Part shown: piece by piece, positions 1-6,892 of the stretch
Layout of the letters: each line of letters begins with the position of its first letter
Position numbering within the stretch: position 1 is the stretch's first letter
DNA from: Segetimicrobium sp035279545
GTDB lineage: Bacteria > Sysuimicrobiota > Sysuimicrobiia > Sysuimicrobiales > Segetimicrobiaceae
Direction of reading: 5' to 3'
Assembly: GCA_035279545.1 (NCBI GenBank)
Contig: DATEHM010000334.1
Location: 1 to 10,052 of the forward strand
Length of the DNA stretch: 10,052 nucleotides
Program-made: the position numbers and the translations under genes
The notes under the pieces: model-generated
Database searches by the model: none
What the model was told of the DNA's origin: nothing
Seen by the model: the letters and a program-made list of their open reading frames with translations, nothing else

Positions 1-17
1 GCCGGCCCGCCGATGCC

Positions 18-1778
18 CTACTGCTTGTACAACGGGTAGTAGTCTTGGATGATCACCGCGTTGTAGTACCACCCGTGCACCCACGACCGCATCACCTCAA
101 ATCCCGTGGGCTGCGCCTCGTAGATGTAGGGGACGTCATTGGACGATACCTTGGTCAGCTGGTCGTAGATCGCCTTTCGTTTCGCGGGGTCGGTGGTCTC
201 CGCGCCTTCCTTCACCAGTTTGTCGGCCTCGGGATTGCTGTAGCTGTTTTGCGGGGGATAGGTCCCCCGGCTATCCATGAACGGCGCCGCGAAGTCGTCG
301 GGATCGGGATAGTCGACCGCCCACCCCAGCGCGTACAGGGTGCCCTTGTGCGCCCGGGTGGCCCCCAGGAACGTCGACCACTGGATGTTCCGGACGTCGA
401 TCTTGAACTTCGGGTTGATGGCTTGCACCTTGTCCTTGATGATCTCGGAGGCGATCTGGCGTGCCGAGTTTCCCGTGTTGTACGTCAGCGTGAACTTGAA
501 CCCGGTGTCCCAGAGCTTCCCGCCCCAGGCTTCCTTGAACTCCTGGGCGGCCTTCGCCACGTCGAACGTGAACGTGGGGGCGGCCGGGTTGTACCCGAGG
601 AGCCCCTGGATGATCGGGCCGTTTGGCTGGATGGCCTTGCCCCGGTACGCATCACGGATGAAGGTCGCGTAGTCGAAGGCGTAGGCGAAGGCGCGGCGGA
701 CGTGCACGTCGCTGAAGAAGTCCGGCGGGATCCCGTTCCCGTCCAGCTTTCCGCTCCCCACATCGGGATTGCCGGTGGGGTCGATCTTCCAGTTGAACTG
801 CAGGACCTGCAGGACGAGCGTCGGCAGGTTGTCCTCAATCTTCACCCCGGGCAACCCCGCCACCTTGCTCTGATCCGATCGGTCCACCTGGATCAGATCG
901 GCGTCCCCCTGCTGCAGGGTCAACCGCCGCGTCGTGAACTCCGCGACGTCGCGGATCACCACCCGGGCCAGGCGGGCCGGCTTCCTCCAGTACCCGCTGT
1001 TTCGGGCGAGGAGGACCTGCTTCGACTGCCGGTCCCAGGACTCCAGCGTGAACGGCCCGGTGCCGTTCATGTGGTCGAACGCGTAGCGGTCCTGCAGCTT
1101 GGGGTTGTTGTACTTCTGCCAGGTCGCCGGGCTGCCGGCCCAGTCGCCGTGCGCCGCCGCCCAGGCCTTGGGCAGCACGAACGACCACGCCGCCATGATG
1201 CTCAAGAAGGCCCCGTAGGGGTGCGCCAGACGGAAGACCACGTTGTCCCCCTGCACGGTCACGGCCTTGGCCGCCTGCTCGTAAGTGACGACGACCTTCC
1301 CAGCGGAATCGCGGGTGCTGGCCTTCCCGAGCAGCGGGGTGAGCAGCAGCCAGGACGGGCCGCCGTCCCGGTCCTGCAGCATGAACCGCAGCATCGAATA
1401 GCGCACGTCCTCCGGCGTCATGGTCGTGCCGTCGTGGAACTTCACGCCCTTGCGGATGGGGAAGGTGTACGTCAGTCCGTCGGCGCTGACCAGGTGGTTG
1501 GCCAGCGTGGGGACCTCGGTGGCGAGCATCGGCACGTACCGCGAGAGGACGGTGCCGTCGTAGCCGATCAACGTCTCATACACGTTGGGGTAGACGACCT
1601 CGGTGCTCGCCGTGTCGTACGCCCAGGCCGGGTCCAGGCTTTCGGGATCCCCGTACCGCAGCGTCACGAACGTGTCCGGATTCTTGACGGGTTCGCTGGC
1701 GCCGCGCGCGCCGGTGCCCAAGATCAGCACGAACAACACGCCGACCAGACACCACGCCCCCAGACGCTCTCTCATCAT
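18..1778 (-). CDS. Family-5 extracellular solute-binding protein (peptide/nickel ABC transporter), second of the cluster
   Basis: Predicted binding protein that captures a peptide or similar small solute outside the cytoplasmic membrane and delivers it to the Dpp/Opp-type permease encoded upstream. The 586-residue length is normal for SBP_bac_5. The N-terminus is a signal peptide: RER, then a hydrophobic core at about residues 8-21, with a likely signal peptidase I site near ARG-AS (24-28). There is no lipobox; the only early cysteine (residue 10) lies inside the core. The family signature is at about 98-129 (GLTYTFPIRKGVKFHDGTTM, then PEDVRYSM). NGTGPFTLESW at 238-248, VRRAFAYAFD near 360 and YPDPDDF near 490 also fit the family. 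Two ATGs stand in tandem; GGTGA lies 6 nt before the second, so the true start may be 1775. It is the last gene of the cluster, 109 bp after the DppF-type ATPase gene. The ligand cannot be read from the sequence. The family assignment is firm. Confidence 0.93.
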   Translation of the reverse strand: MMRERLGAWCLVGVLFVLILGTGARGASEPVKNPDTFVTLRYGDPESLDPAWAYDTASTEVVYPNVYETLIGYDGTVLSRYVPMLATEVPTLANHLVSADGLTYTFPIRKGVKFHDGTTMTPEDVRYSMLRFMLQDRDGGPSWLLLTPLLGKASTRDSAGKVVVTYEQAAKAVTVQGDNVVFRLAHPYGAFLSIMAAWSFVLPKAWAAAHGDWAGSPATWQKYNNPKLQDRYAFDHMNGTGPFTLESWDRQSKQVLLARNSGYWRKPARLARVVIRDVAEFTTRRLTLQQGDADLIQVDRSDQSKVAGLPGVKIEDNLPTLVLQVLQFNWKIDPTGNPDVGSGKLDGNGIPPDFFSDVHVRRAFAYAFDYATFIRDAYRGKAIQPNGPIIQGLLGYNPAAPTFTFDVAKAAQEFKEAWGGKLWDTGFKFTLTYNTGNSARQIASEIIKDKVQAINPKFKIDVRNIQWSTFLGATRAHKGTLYALGWAVDYPDPDDFAAPFMDSRGTYPPQNSYSNPEADKLVKEGAETTDPAKRKAIYDQLTKVSSNDVPYIYEAQPTGFEVMRSWVHGWYYNAVIIQDYYPLYKQ

Positions 1779-1887
1779 CGATCACCGCCCCCCCGAAGAG
1801 ATGCGTATCTTAGAAATGCCCATCACCCGAAGGAAAGCGACATCCGCCTTCCCCCCAGGATACGGAGGACCTCCGCGGGAGGTTCAC
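1779..1887. other. 109-bp spacer between DppF-type gene and last binding-protein gene, with a small stem-loop
   Basis: The longest AT-containing spacer in the left part of the cluster. On the minus strand a perfect short stem, ACCTCC-CGC-GGAGGT (1883-1869), begins five bases after the TAA of the ATPase gene. It has no U-run behind it, so I do not call it a terminator; it may slow decay or adjust the dose of the downstream mRNA. A weak -10-like TAAGAT (4 of 6 consensus matches) lies about 30 bases before the binding-protein start, but there is no convincing -35. No small ORF with a ribosome binding site is visible. Confidence 0.4.
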
Positions 1888-2922
1888 TTAGGGGTTCACC
1901 GCCTGCCGGGGCAGCACCGCGGCCTTGCTCCGTTGGGTCTTGAACGGCATGACGTGGCAGGCGGTAAAGTGCCCGCGGCCATCGTCGAGGAACCCCGGTT
2001 CATCCACCTTGCACCTCGGCTCGGCGTACAAGCACCGGGTGTGGAACCGGCACCCCGAGGGCGGGTTGATGGGGCTCGGCACGTCCCCCGGCAGGATGAT
2101 GCGTTCGCGGCGCAGTTCCGGGTTCGGGATCGGCACCGCGGAGAGCAGCGCCTCGGTGTAGGGATGCTGGGGGGTGCTGAAGAGGTCCTCGGTGGCGGCG
2201 AGTTCCACGATCTTGCCGAGGTACATCACGGCGATCCGGTCGCTGATGTGCTTCACCACCGAGAGGTCGTGCGCGATGAACAGGTAGGTCAGCCCGAACT
2301 CCTTCTGCAGCTCTTCCAGGAGGTTGAGCACCTGCGCCTGGATGCTGACGTCAAGCGCCGAGACCGGCTCGTCGGCGATGATGAGTTTGGGGTTGACCGC
2401 GAGCGCCCGGGCAATCCCGATCCGCTGCCGCTGGCCGCCGCTGAACTCATGGGGGTAGCGGTTGGCATGGTAGGGGGAGAGGCCGACGACCTCGAGCAAC
2501 TCCTGGACGCGCCGGACCTTTTCCTTCCCGCGGGCGAGGTTGTGGATCTCCAGCGGCTCGCCGATGATGTCCCCGACGGTCATCCGCGGGTTGAGCGAGG
2601 AGTACGGATCCTGGAAGATGATCTGCATGTCCCGACGCAGCCGGCGGAGCTCTTCTTTCCGGAGCTTGAAGATGTCCCGCCCCTCGAAGAGCGCTTCACC
2701 CTGGGTGGGTTCCTGCAGCCGGAGGATCACCCGGCCCGTGGTCGTCTTGCCGCACCCAGACTCCCCCACCAGCCCGAGGGTCTCGCCCTTCCGGATGAAG
2801 AAGCTGATGTCGTCGACCGCTTTGACGGCCCCCACCTGGCGCTGGAAGATGAACCCCTTCGTCACCGGGTAGTACTTGCGGAGGTTCTTCACCTCCAGGA
2901 GAATCTCGCTGTTCGCTGCCAT
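1888..2922 (-). CDS. dppF: Peptide ABC transporter ATP-binding protein, DppF/OppF type
   Basis: Cytoplasmic ATPase subunit that powers solute import together with the DppD-type ATPase encoded just upstream. All nucleotide-binding motifs are intact in the 344 residues: Walker A GESGCGKT (53-60), Q-loop Q104 in IIFQDP, signature SGGQ (161-164), Walker B LIIADEP (180-186), D-loop SALD (188-191) and H-loop H218. The oligopeptide-family C-terminal extension follows, with QHPYTEALLSAVP (252-264) and four cysteines, C291, C297, C304 and C322. In some characterised DppD/OppD proteins such cysteines bind a [4Fe-4S] cluster. The AVKAVDDISF start region and YPHEFSGGQRQRIGIARAL place it in the OppF/DppF branch. 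It starts at ATG, with a run of seven G's 5-11 bases upstream serving as the Shine-Dalgarno sequence. The gap to the preceding ATPase gene is 30 bp, so co-transcription is likely. The symbol gives the subunit class only; substrate is unknown. Confidence 0.95.
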   Translation of the reverse strand: MAANSEILLEVKNLRKYYPVTKGFIFQRQVGAVKAVDDISFFIRKGETLGLVGESGCGKTTTGRVILRLQEPTQGEALFEGRDIFKLRKEELRRLRRDMQIIFQDPYSSLNPRMTVGDIIGEPLEIHNLARGKEKVRRVQELLEVVGLSPYHANRYPHEFSGGQRQRIGIARALAVNPKLIIADEPVSALDVSIQAQVLNLLEELQKEFGLTYLFIAHDLSVVKHISDRIAVMYLGKIVELAATEDLFSTPQHPYTEALLSAVPIPNPELRRERIILPGDVPSPINPPSGCRFHTRCLYAEPRCKVDEPGFLDDGRGHFTACHVMPFKTQRSKAAVLPRQAVNP

Positions 2923-2952
2923 CCGTCCCCCCCACCCCGTCCGGGATGTGAA

Positions 2953-3996
2953 CTACGTGGAGCTCGAGCTCAACGACGCCGCCAGGCCAGCCGCCGCGGC
3001 GGCTTCCTTCTCCTTCTCCGTCGCCTTGTCCGAGTACAGCCAGCACTTCGCCGTGTGCCCGGGGGACACGGTCAGGTCCGGCGGATCGACCTGCACGCAG
3101 ACCTCCATGGCGAACGGGCACCGCGGGGCGAACGAACACCCCGGCGGCAGGTCGATCAGGCTGGGGGGCTGTCCTTCGATCGGGACCAGCCGCTCCTGCC
3201 GCACGTACAGCTTGGGCACCGAGTGCAACAGGCCCCAGGTGTACGGGTGCTTGGGTTCCTTGAAGGTCCGCTTGATGTCGGTGTGCTCCACCGGCCGGCC
3301 GGCGTACATGACGACCACGTTGTCGCACATCTCCGCGACCACCCCGAGGTTGTGGGTGATCATGATGATCGACGTCCCGAAGTCGTGCTGCAGCTCGCGC
3401 ATCAGCTCGATGATCTGGGCCTGAATCGTCACGTCCAGCGCGGTGGTCGGCTCGTCGGCGAGGAGCACGGAGGGGTTGCAGGACAGCGCCATGGCGATCA
3501 TCACGCGCTGCCGCATCCCCCCCGAGAACTGGTGGGGATAGTCCTTGACCCGCTGCCGGGCCAGCGGGATCTTCACGCGATCGAGCATCTCGGCGGCGCG
3601 ATCCCAGGCCGCCCGTTTGTCCAGCCGCTGGTGCAGCATGACCGCTTCGGCGATCTGCTCGCCGATCGTGAGCACGGGATTGAGCGAGGTCATCGGCTCC
3701 TGGAAGACCATCGCGATCCGGTTGCCGCGGATCTTCCGCATCTCCTCGTCGGACAGCTTGAGCAGATCGCGGCCCTCGAAGAAGATCTGCCCGTCCACGA
3801 TCTTGCCCGGCGGCGTCGGGATGAGGCGCATCACGGACAGGGCGTGGACGCTCTTGCCGCACCCCGACTCCCCGACGATGCCCAGCGTTTCGCCGCGCTG
3901 CAGGTCGTAGCTGAGGCCGTCGACCGCCCGCACGACCCCTTCGTCAGTGTAGAAGTAGGTCTTCAGGTTTCGGACTGACAGCAGCGGGTCGGCCAC
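2953..3996 (-). CDS. dppD: Peptide ABC transporter ATP-binding protein, DppD/OppD type
   Basis: Second ATPase of the importer, expected to pair with the DppF-type subunit under the two permeases. In 347 residues it carries Walker A GESGCGKS (42-49), Q-loop Q99 in VFQEPMTSLNP, signature FSGGM (157-161), Walker B VLLADEP (177-183) and H215. SGGMRQRVMIAMAL and the ADEPTTALDVT stretch are typical of DppD. The C-terminal extension has KHPYTWGLLHSVP (249-261) and cysteines C287, C293, C300 and C318, spaced exactly as in the neighbouring ATPase. After residue 321 comes an unusual low-complexity tail (KEKEAAAAAGLAASLSSSS). The start codon is GTG (3994-3996); an upstream GGAGG 8 bases away supports it. 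It is the first gene after a 178-bp spacer that begins beyond a strong hairpin, so its expression could be separated from the permease genes. Subunit class is firm; substrate is unknown. Confidence 0.95.
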   Translation of the reverse strand: MADPLLSVRNLKTYFYTDEGVVRAVDGLSYDLQRGETLGIVGESGCGKSVHALSVMRLIPTPPGKIVDGQIFFEGRDLLKLSDEEMRKIRGNRIAMVFQEPMTSLNPVLTIGEQIAEAVMLHQRLDKRAAWDRAAEMLDRVKIPLARQRVKDYPHQFSGGMRQRVMIAMALSCNPSVLLADEPTTALDVTIQAQIIELMRELQHDFGTSIIMITHNLGVVAEMCDNVVVMYAGRPVEHTDIKRTFKEPKHPYTWGLLHSVPKLYVRQERLVPIEGQPPSLIDLPPGCSFAPRCPFAMEVCVQVDPPDLTVSPGHTAKCWLYSDKATEKEKEAAAAAGLAASLSSSST

Positions 3997-4174
3997 CCGT
4001 CACCCCTCCCCGGGCCATGCGCCGGTGTTATGCATCACACTCAGCCACCACGGTTCCATTCCATCAGGCTCCCCGCAAATCCTCTCCTCGCCGCCCCCGC
4101 CGCCCCCATTCCGCCGGGCGCCCAGCGCGCGGCAGGCGCTCCGAGGGCCCTCCGGCGGCCCCGCCGGAAGGCCC
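3997..4174. other. 178-bp spacer splitting the transporter cluster, with a G-rich tandem repeat
   Basis: The longest non-coding stretch of the window. Its upstream end (in transcription direction) holds the hairpin listed separately. The middle is extremely GC-rich and contains two adjacent copies of a 9-mer (GCCGCCCCC on the plus strand, 4090-4098 and 4099-4107), giving a G-rich minus strand that might form a quadruplex. The part nearest the ATPase gene is less GC-rich and contains a CATAAC (4 of 6 matches to the -10 consensus, near 4026-4031) without a clear -35, so a promoter here is possible but not shown. Short ORFs on both strands lack family features and I treat them as noise. Confidence 0.5.
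4005..4009 (-). promoter_or_regulatory. Shine-Dalgarno site of the DppD-type ATPase gene
   Basis: The minus strand reads GGGGAGGGGTGACGG and then GTG. GGAGG sits 8 bases from the GTG, which is the evidence for choosing this non-ATG start. The reading frame then begins directly with the conserved LLSVRNLKTYF of the family. Confidence 0.7.
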
Positions 4175-4176
4175 TC
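4143..4176 (-). terminator. Strong 16-bp GC hairpin at the end of the unknown gene; possible U-less terminator or attenuator
   Basis: Arms 4143-4158 and 4161-4176 pair over 16 positions around CC (4159-4160). The one plus-strand mismatch (C4150 against A4169) becomes a G-U wobble in minus-strand RNA, so the transcript stem is continuous and almost all GC. The two innermost pairs would open to give a usable loop. The stem includes two bases of the TGA stop (4175-4177) of the unknown gene. No U-run follows, so classical intrinsic termination is not assured; partial termination, transcript stabilisation or processing are alternatives. Confidence 0.5.
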
Positions 4177-4702
4177 AGGGGAGGTTCTTCGCATACTCCA
4201 CGGTATAGTTGTTGTAGGCGTCCGCGGGGGCGCCGCTCACGGTGGCGAGCAGCCGCCGGCCCCAGTACAGGTCGGCCACGGCCCGGCCGATCTCGGGGTC
4301 GTTGTAGAGGATCAGCTGCACGACCAGCCGGCCCTCCGTGGCCAGGTACTGCCGGTTGAGCGCCGCGGTGTGCTTCGGATCGTAGTACTTGGACTGGAAT
4401 TGCACGGTCACCGTCCCCGCCGCCGGATCGTACGTGGACCGCGGACGGCTGTCCTCCCCCGAGATGCTGACCACGGCCCCGCGCGCGCGGGTGGCCGGGT
4501 CCCGGGTGACCCCCGGCGGCACCTGGGGCGACACCGCCCCCTCCTGGACCTGCGCGATCCGGTTCCAGACGAGCACCCCGCCGGCGATGGCCAGGGCCAG
4601 GGCGACCGCCGCGGGGACGACCGGAACCCCCCGCCGGGTGCGCGGGCGGTTCGCGGTCTTACGAGGTGCGCTGCCGAGGGTCGAGGGCATCTCGAACACC
4701 AT
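4175..4702 (-). CDS. Unknown membrane-anchored protein coupled to the DppC-type permease gene
   Basis: I do not recognise this 175-residue protein. Residues 1-25 are basic (RKTANRPRTRR at 14-24), followed by one hydrophobic segment at about 26-46 (VPVVPAAVALALAIAGGVLV, then W) and some 129 residues that should lie outside the membrane. No cleavage motif is seen, so it is probably an N-in, C-out anchor. The outer part has a Pro-rich linker (about 58-70), then an alternating hydrophobic stretch with aromatics (TVTVQFQSKYYDP, RLVVQLILYNDPEIG, VADLYWGRRLL), compatible with a small alpha/beta domain. It has no cysteine. The gene overlaps the permease gene by 44 bp from ATG 4702, or 32 bp from ATG 4690 (residue 5). 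No strong ribosome binding site precedes either, so translational coupling is likely. Its first 15 codons lie over the conserved permease C-terminus, and no later start precedes the membrane segment. Position suggests an accessory role in transport; that is inference. Confidence 0.75.
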   Translation of the reverse strand: MVFEMPSTLGSAPRKTANRPRTRRGVPVVPAAVALALAIAGGVLVWNRIAQVQEGAVSPQVPPGVTRDPATRARGAVVSISGEDSRPRSTYDPAAGTVTVQFQSKYYDPKHTAALNRQYLATEGRLVVQLILYNDPEIGRAVADLYWGRRLLATVSGAPADAYNNYTVEYAKNLP

Positions 4703-5786
4703 CCCCGAAAAAGTTGTAGAAGAGAATCACCAGCACGATGGCGAGCCCGGGAAGGAGCAGCCAGGGGAACTGCGTGAGGACGTCGATGCTCTGGGCCTGG
4801 GCAAGCAGGAGGCCCCAGCTGGTGCTGGGCTCCTGGACGCCGATGCCGAGATAGGAGAGCCCGCTCTCCCCCAGGATCACGCCGGGGATCGTCAGCGTCG
4901 CGGCGACGATGACGTAGGACGAGGTGCTGGGGAGAATGTGCCGCGTGATCACGCGCAAATCATTCACCCCCCCCGCCCGGGCGGCGAGCACGAACTCCAG
5001 CTCCCGGATGCTGAGCACCAGCCCCCTGATGATGCGGGCGAGTCCCCCCCACCCCACCAGGCTGAACACCGCGGCGATCATGAACAGCCGGGCCGCGCTG
5101 CTGAGGGTCGCCGGCAAGACCGTCGCCAGGGTGAGCAGGAGGTAGAAGGTCGGAAACGATGCCAGGACTTCCACCATCCGCATGATCACGTTATCGATCA
5201 GCCCGCCGTAGAAGCCGGCGATCCCGCCGAGGATCAGCCCGATCGGGAAGGTGATCAGCACCACCAGCAGGCCGATCATCAGGGAGACCCGGCTGCCGAA
5301 GAGCATCCGGGAGAGCAGGTCCCGACCGAACTGATCGCTGCCGAAGAGGAGGAGCCGGGCCGGGGGGTCGACGCCCATCAGGTGGACGTCGGTCGGCACG
5401 ACCCACAGCAGCCGGTAGCGGAAGCCGTGGACGAAGAAGTGGATGTCGTAGGTGCGCGCGGGGTCGGGCCCGTAGAGGCGAAGGTCCGGATCGACGAGCC
5501 GGTACGCGTAGACGAACGGGCGGGCGTGCCACCGCCCGCGCGCATCGACGAGATGCACCCCCACCGGGGGGGCGTAGAACAGGGTCCGATCGGAGAAGTC
5601 CAGGGCGTACGGCGCCAGGAACTCGGCGAACAGCATGACCAGGTAGACGAGGATCAGCGCCGCGCCGCTCAGCAGCGCCAGCTTGTGGCGCCGCAGCTGC
5701 CGCCAGGCCAGTTGCAGCGGCGTGCGGGCCCGCGCCGCCTCCCGCTGGTGCGCGGCCGATCGCGCGGCGGCCAGATCGTGCGCCAC
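4659..5786 (-). CDS. dppC: Peptide ABC transporter permease, DppC/OppC type, with enlarged first outer loop
   Basis: One of the two membrane subunits forming the translocation channel. Characteristic stretches are FGSDQFGRDLLSRMLFGSRV (148-167), the ATPase-contacting EAA loop with LAARAGGVNDLRVITRHILP (267-286), and the C-terminal GDGVRDALDPR (361-371). Membrane segments are visible at about 38-58, 166-190, 203-224, 232-254, 290-310 and 343-360. At 375 residues it is longer than the roughly 300 of E. coli DppC: the first extracytoplasmic loop (about 60-147) holds some 50-60 extra residues rich in Tyr, Arg, Asp and Pro. The N-terminus (1-36) is basic and Ala-rich. Translation starts at GTG (5784-5786), with GGAG six bases upstream, 12 bp after the DppB-type stop. 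Its last codons overlap the unknown gene. The subunit class is firm. Confidence 0.94.
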   Translation of the reverse strand: MAHDLAAARSAAHQREAARARTPLQLAWRQLRRHKLALLSGAALILVYLVMLFAEFLAPYALDFSDRTLFYAPPVGVHLVDARGRWHARPFVYAYRLVDPDLRLYGPDPARTYDIHFFVHGFRYRLLWVVPTDVHLMGVDPPARLLLFGSDQFGRDLLSRMLFGSRVSLMIGLLVVLITFPIGLILGGIAGFYGGLIDNVIMRMVEVLASFPTFYLLLTLATVLPATLSSAARLFMIAAVFSLVGWGGLARIIRGLVLSIRELEFVLAARAGGVNDLRVITRHILPSTSSYVIVAATLTIPGVILGESGLSYLGIGVQEPSTSWGLLLAQAQSIDVLTQFPWLLLPGLAIVLVILFYNFFGDGVRDALDPRQRTS

Positions 5787-5798
5787 TAGCGACTCCGC

Positions 5799-6773
5799 TC
5801 AATCATACCGAATTCGCGGATCCACGTAGGCGAGCAGGATGTCCGCGGTGAGGTTGCCGAGGATCAGCAGGACGCTGCCGAGCAGCAGGCTCCCCATCAC
5901 GACAAAGATGTCTTTCTTCAAGAGGGCCTCCAGGATGAGCCGGCCGAGCCCCGGGTATCCCAGGATGTTCTCGACGAAGGCGGCGCCGCTGAGCAGGCCG
6001 CCCAGCTCAAATCCGAAGAGGGTCACCAGCGGGTTGATGGCGTTCCGGACGGCGTGGCGGAAGATGACCCGGCGTTCCGGGACCCCCTTGGCCCGGGCGG
6101 TCTTCACGTAATCGGCCCTGAGGACGTCGAGCAGATTGGTGCGCATGTACCGCATCAACCCGCCGACGGAGAAGACCCCGAGCGCGATCGTCGGCAGGAT
6201 AAGGTGCCAGGCGATGTCGAGCATCCTGCCGTACCAGGGGAGGGTGTCGTAGTAGACGCTGGTGAGCCCCTGCAGCGGCACGAGGTGCGTCCAGAACGCC
6301 GCGTAGAGCAGCAGCAGCGCGCTGAAGAAGCTCGGGATCGAGATGGCGATGAACGCGCCGGCGCTGAGGAGCCCGTCCGCCACCGAGTACTGGTGCACGG
6401 CCGAGTAGATGCCGACCGGGATGGCGATCGACCAGGCGACGACGAGCGAGGTCACGGAGAGGAGCAGGGTGTTGAGCGCCCGGCTCGCGATCAGCCAGGT
6501 CACCGGCACCTGGTAGGCAAAGGACAGCCCGAAATCCAGGTGGAGGATGTTCCAGAGCCAGCGCAGGTACTGGATCCAGGGCGGCTGATCCATCCCGAAG
6601 CGGGCGCGCAGCCCCGCGATCGTGGCCGGGCTGATCTGCGGGTACTGCAGGACGAGCGCCTGGAAGTAGTCTCCCGAGCCTTTGGCCAGCTGGATCGCCG
6701 CCCACGACACGAAGGTGATCCCCACGAGCAGGGGGCCCAGCAGGATCACCCGGCGGAGGATGTATCGGATCAT
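5799..6773 (-). CDS. dppB: Peptide ABC transporter permease, DppB/OppB type
   Basis: Membrane channel subunit, partner of the DppC-type permease encoded 12 bp downstream. The 324-residue length is normal. It opens with IRYILRRVILLGPLLVGITF (2-21), the typical basic start plus first membrane helix. LDFGLSFAYQVPV (79-91) marks the end of the first outer loop. The EAA cytoplasmic loop is at 221-248 (DYVKTARAKGVPERRVIFRH, then AVRNAINP), and ENILGYPGLGRLILEAL (268-284) and YVDPRIRYD (316-324) are family hallmarks. About six membrane segments are visible. The ATG fits the family start, although no clear Shine-Dalgarno sequence stands before it; the bases just upstream are pyrimidine-rich. It follows the first binding-protein gene after 119 bp. 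Confidence 0.95.
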   Translation of the reverse strand: MIRYILRRVILLGPLLVGITFVSWAAIQLAKGSGDYFQALVLQYPQISPATIAGLRARFGMDQPPWIQYLRWLWNILHLDFGLSFAYQVPVTWLIASRALNTLLLSVTSLVVAWSIAIPVGIYSAVHQYSVADGLLSAGAFIAISIPSFFSALLLLYAAFWTHLVPLQGLTSVYYDTLPWYGRMLDIAWHLILPTIALGVFSVGGLMRYMRTNLLDVLRADYVKTARAKGVPERRVIFRHAVRNAINPLVTLFGFELGGLLSGAAFVENILGYPGLGRLILEALLKKDIFVVMGSLLLGSVLLILGNLTADILLAYVDPRIRYD

Positions 6774-6892
6774 GGTCGAGGGGAGGCGCCCGTCCTATCG
6801 CCACCGTCGGGGTGGGCGGACCGGACGGCTCCCTCCGCCCTCGCCCACGCTCGGGCCGTTCCTCCGACGCGCCCGACCGCCGCGCTGCCGCA
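6774..6892. other. 119-bp spacer between first binding-protein gene and DppB-type gene, with a 7-bp stem-loop
   Basis: The spacer contains an inverted repeat, GGGCGGA (6814-6820) and TCCGCCC (6834-6840), around 13 bases. No U-run follows on the minus strand. In many binding-protein-dependent operons a stem-loop after the binding-protein gene protects that message and gives it higher dosage than the permeases; this could be such an element, but the stem is modest for so GC-rich a sequence. No gene is visible. Confidence 0.35.

Noticed and set aside
1800..1840. Possible promoter (TAAGAT) before the last binding-protein gene
   Set aside because: Only four of six -10 positions match and no -35 at proper spacing; not strong enough to list as a promoter.
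45..3978. Very long plus-strand open frames opposite the binding-protein and ATPase genes (632 and 791 codons)
   Set aside because: They lie antisense to genes with intact family motifs. Their products are Arg/Pro/His/Val-rich with no domain features. High GC with strong third-position bias leaves such frames open by chance.
4000..4208. Short ORFs of about 63-64 codons on both strands in the spacer before the DppD-type gene
   Set aside because: Low-complexity translations (poly-Gly, Pro/Arg-rich), no Shine-Dalgarno sequence, and they cross the hairpin and repeat sequence.
4025..5789. Plus-strand ORFs of 250 and 466 codons opposite the DppC-type and unknown genes
   Set aside because: Antisense to the permease with its EAA loop and membrane segments; products are charged low-complexity sequence.
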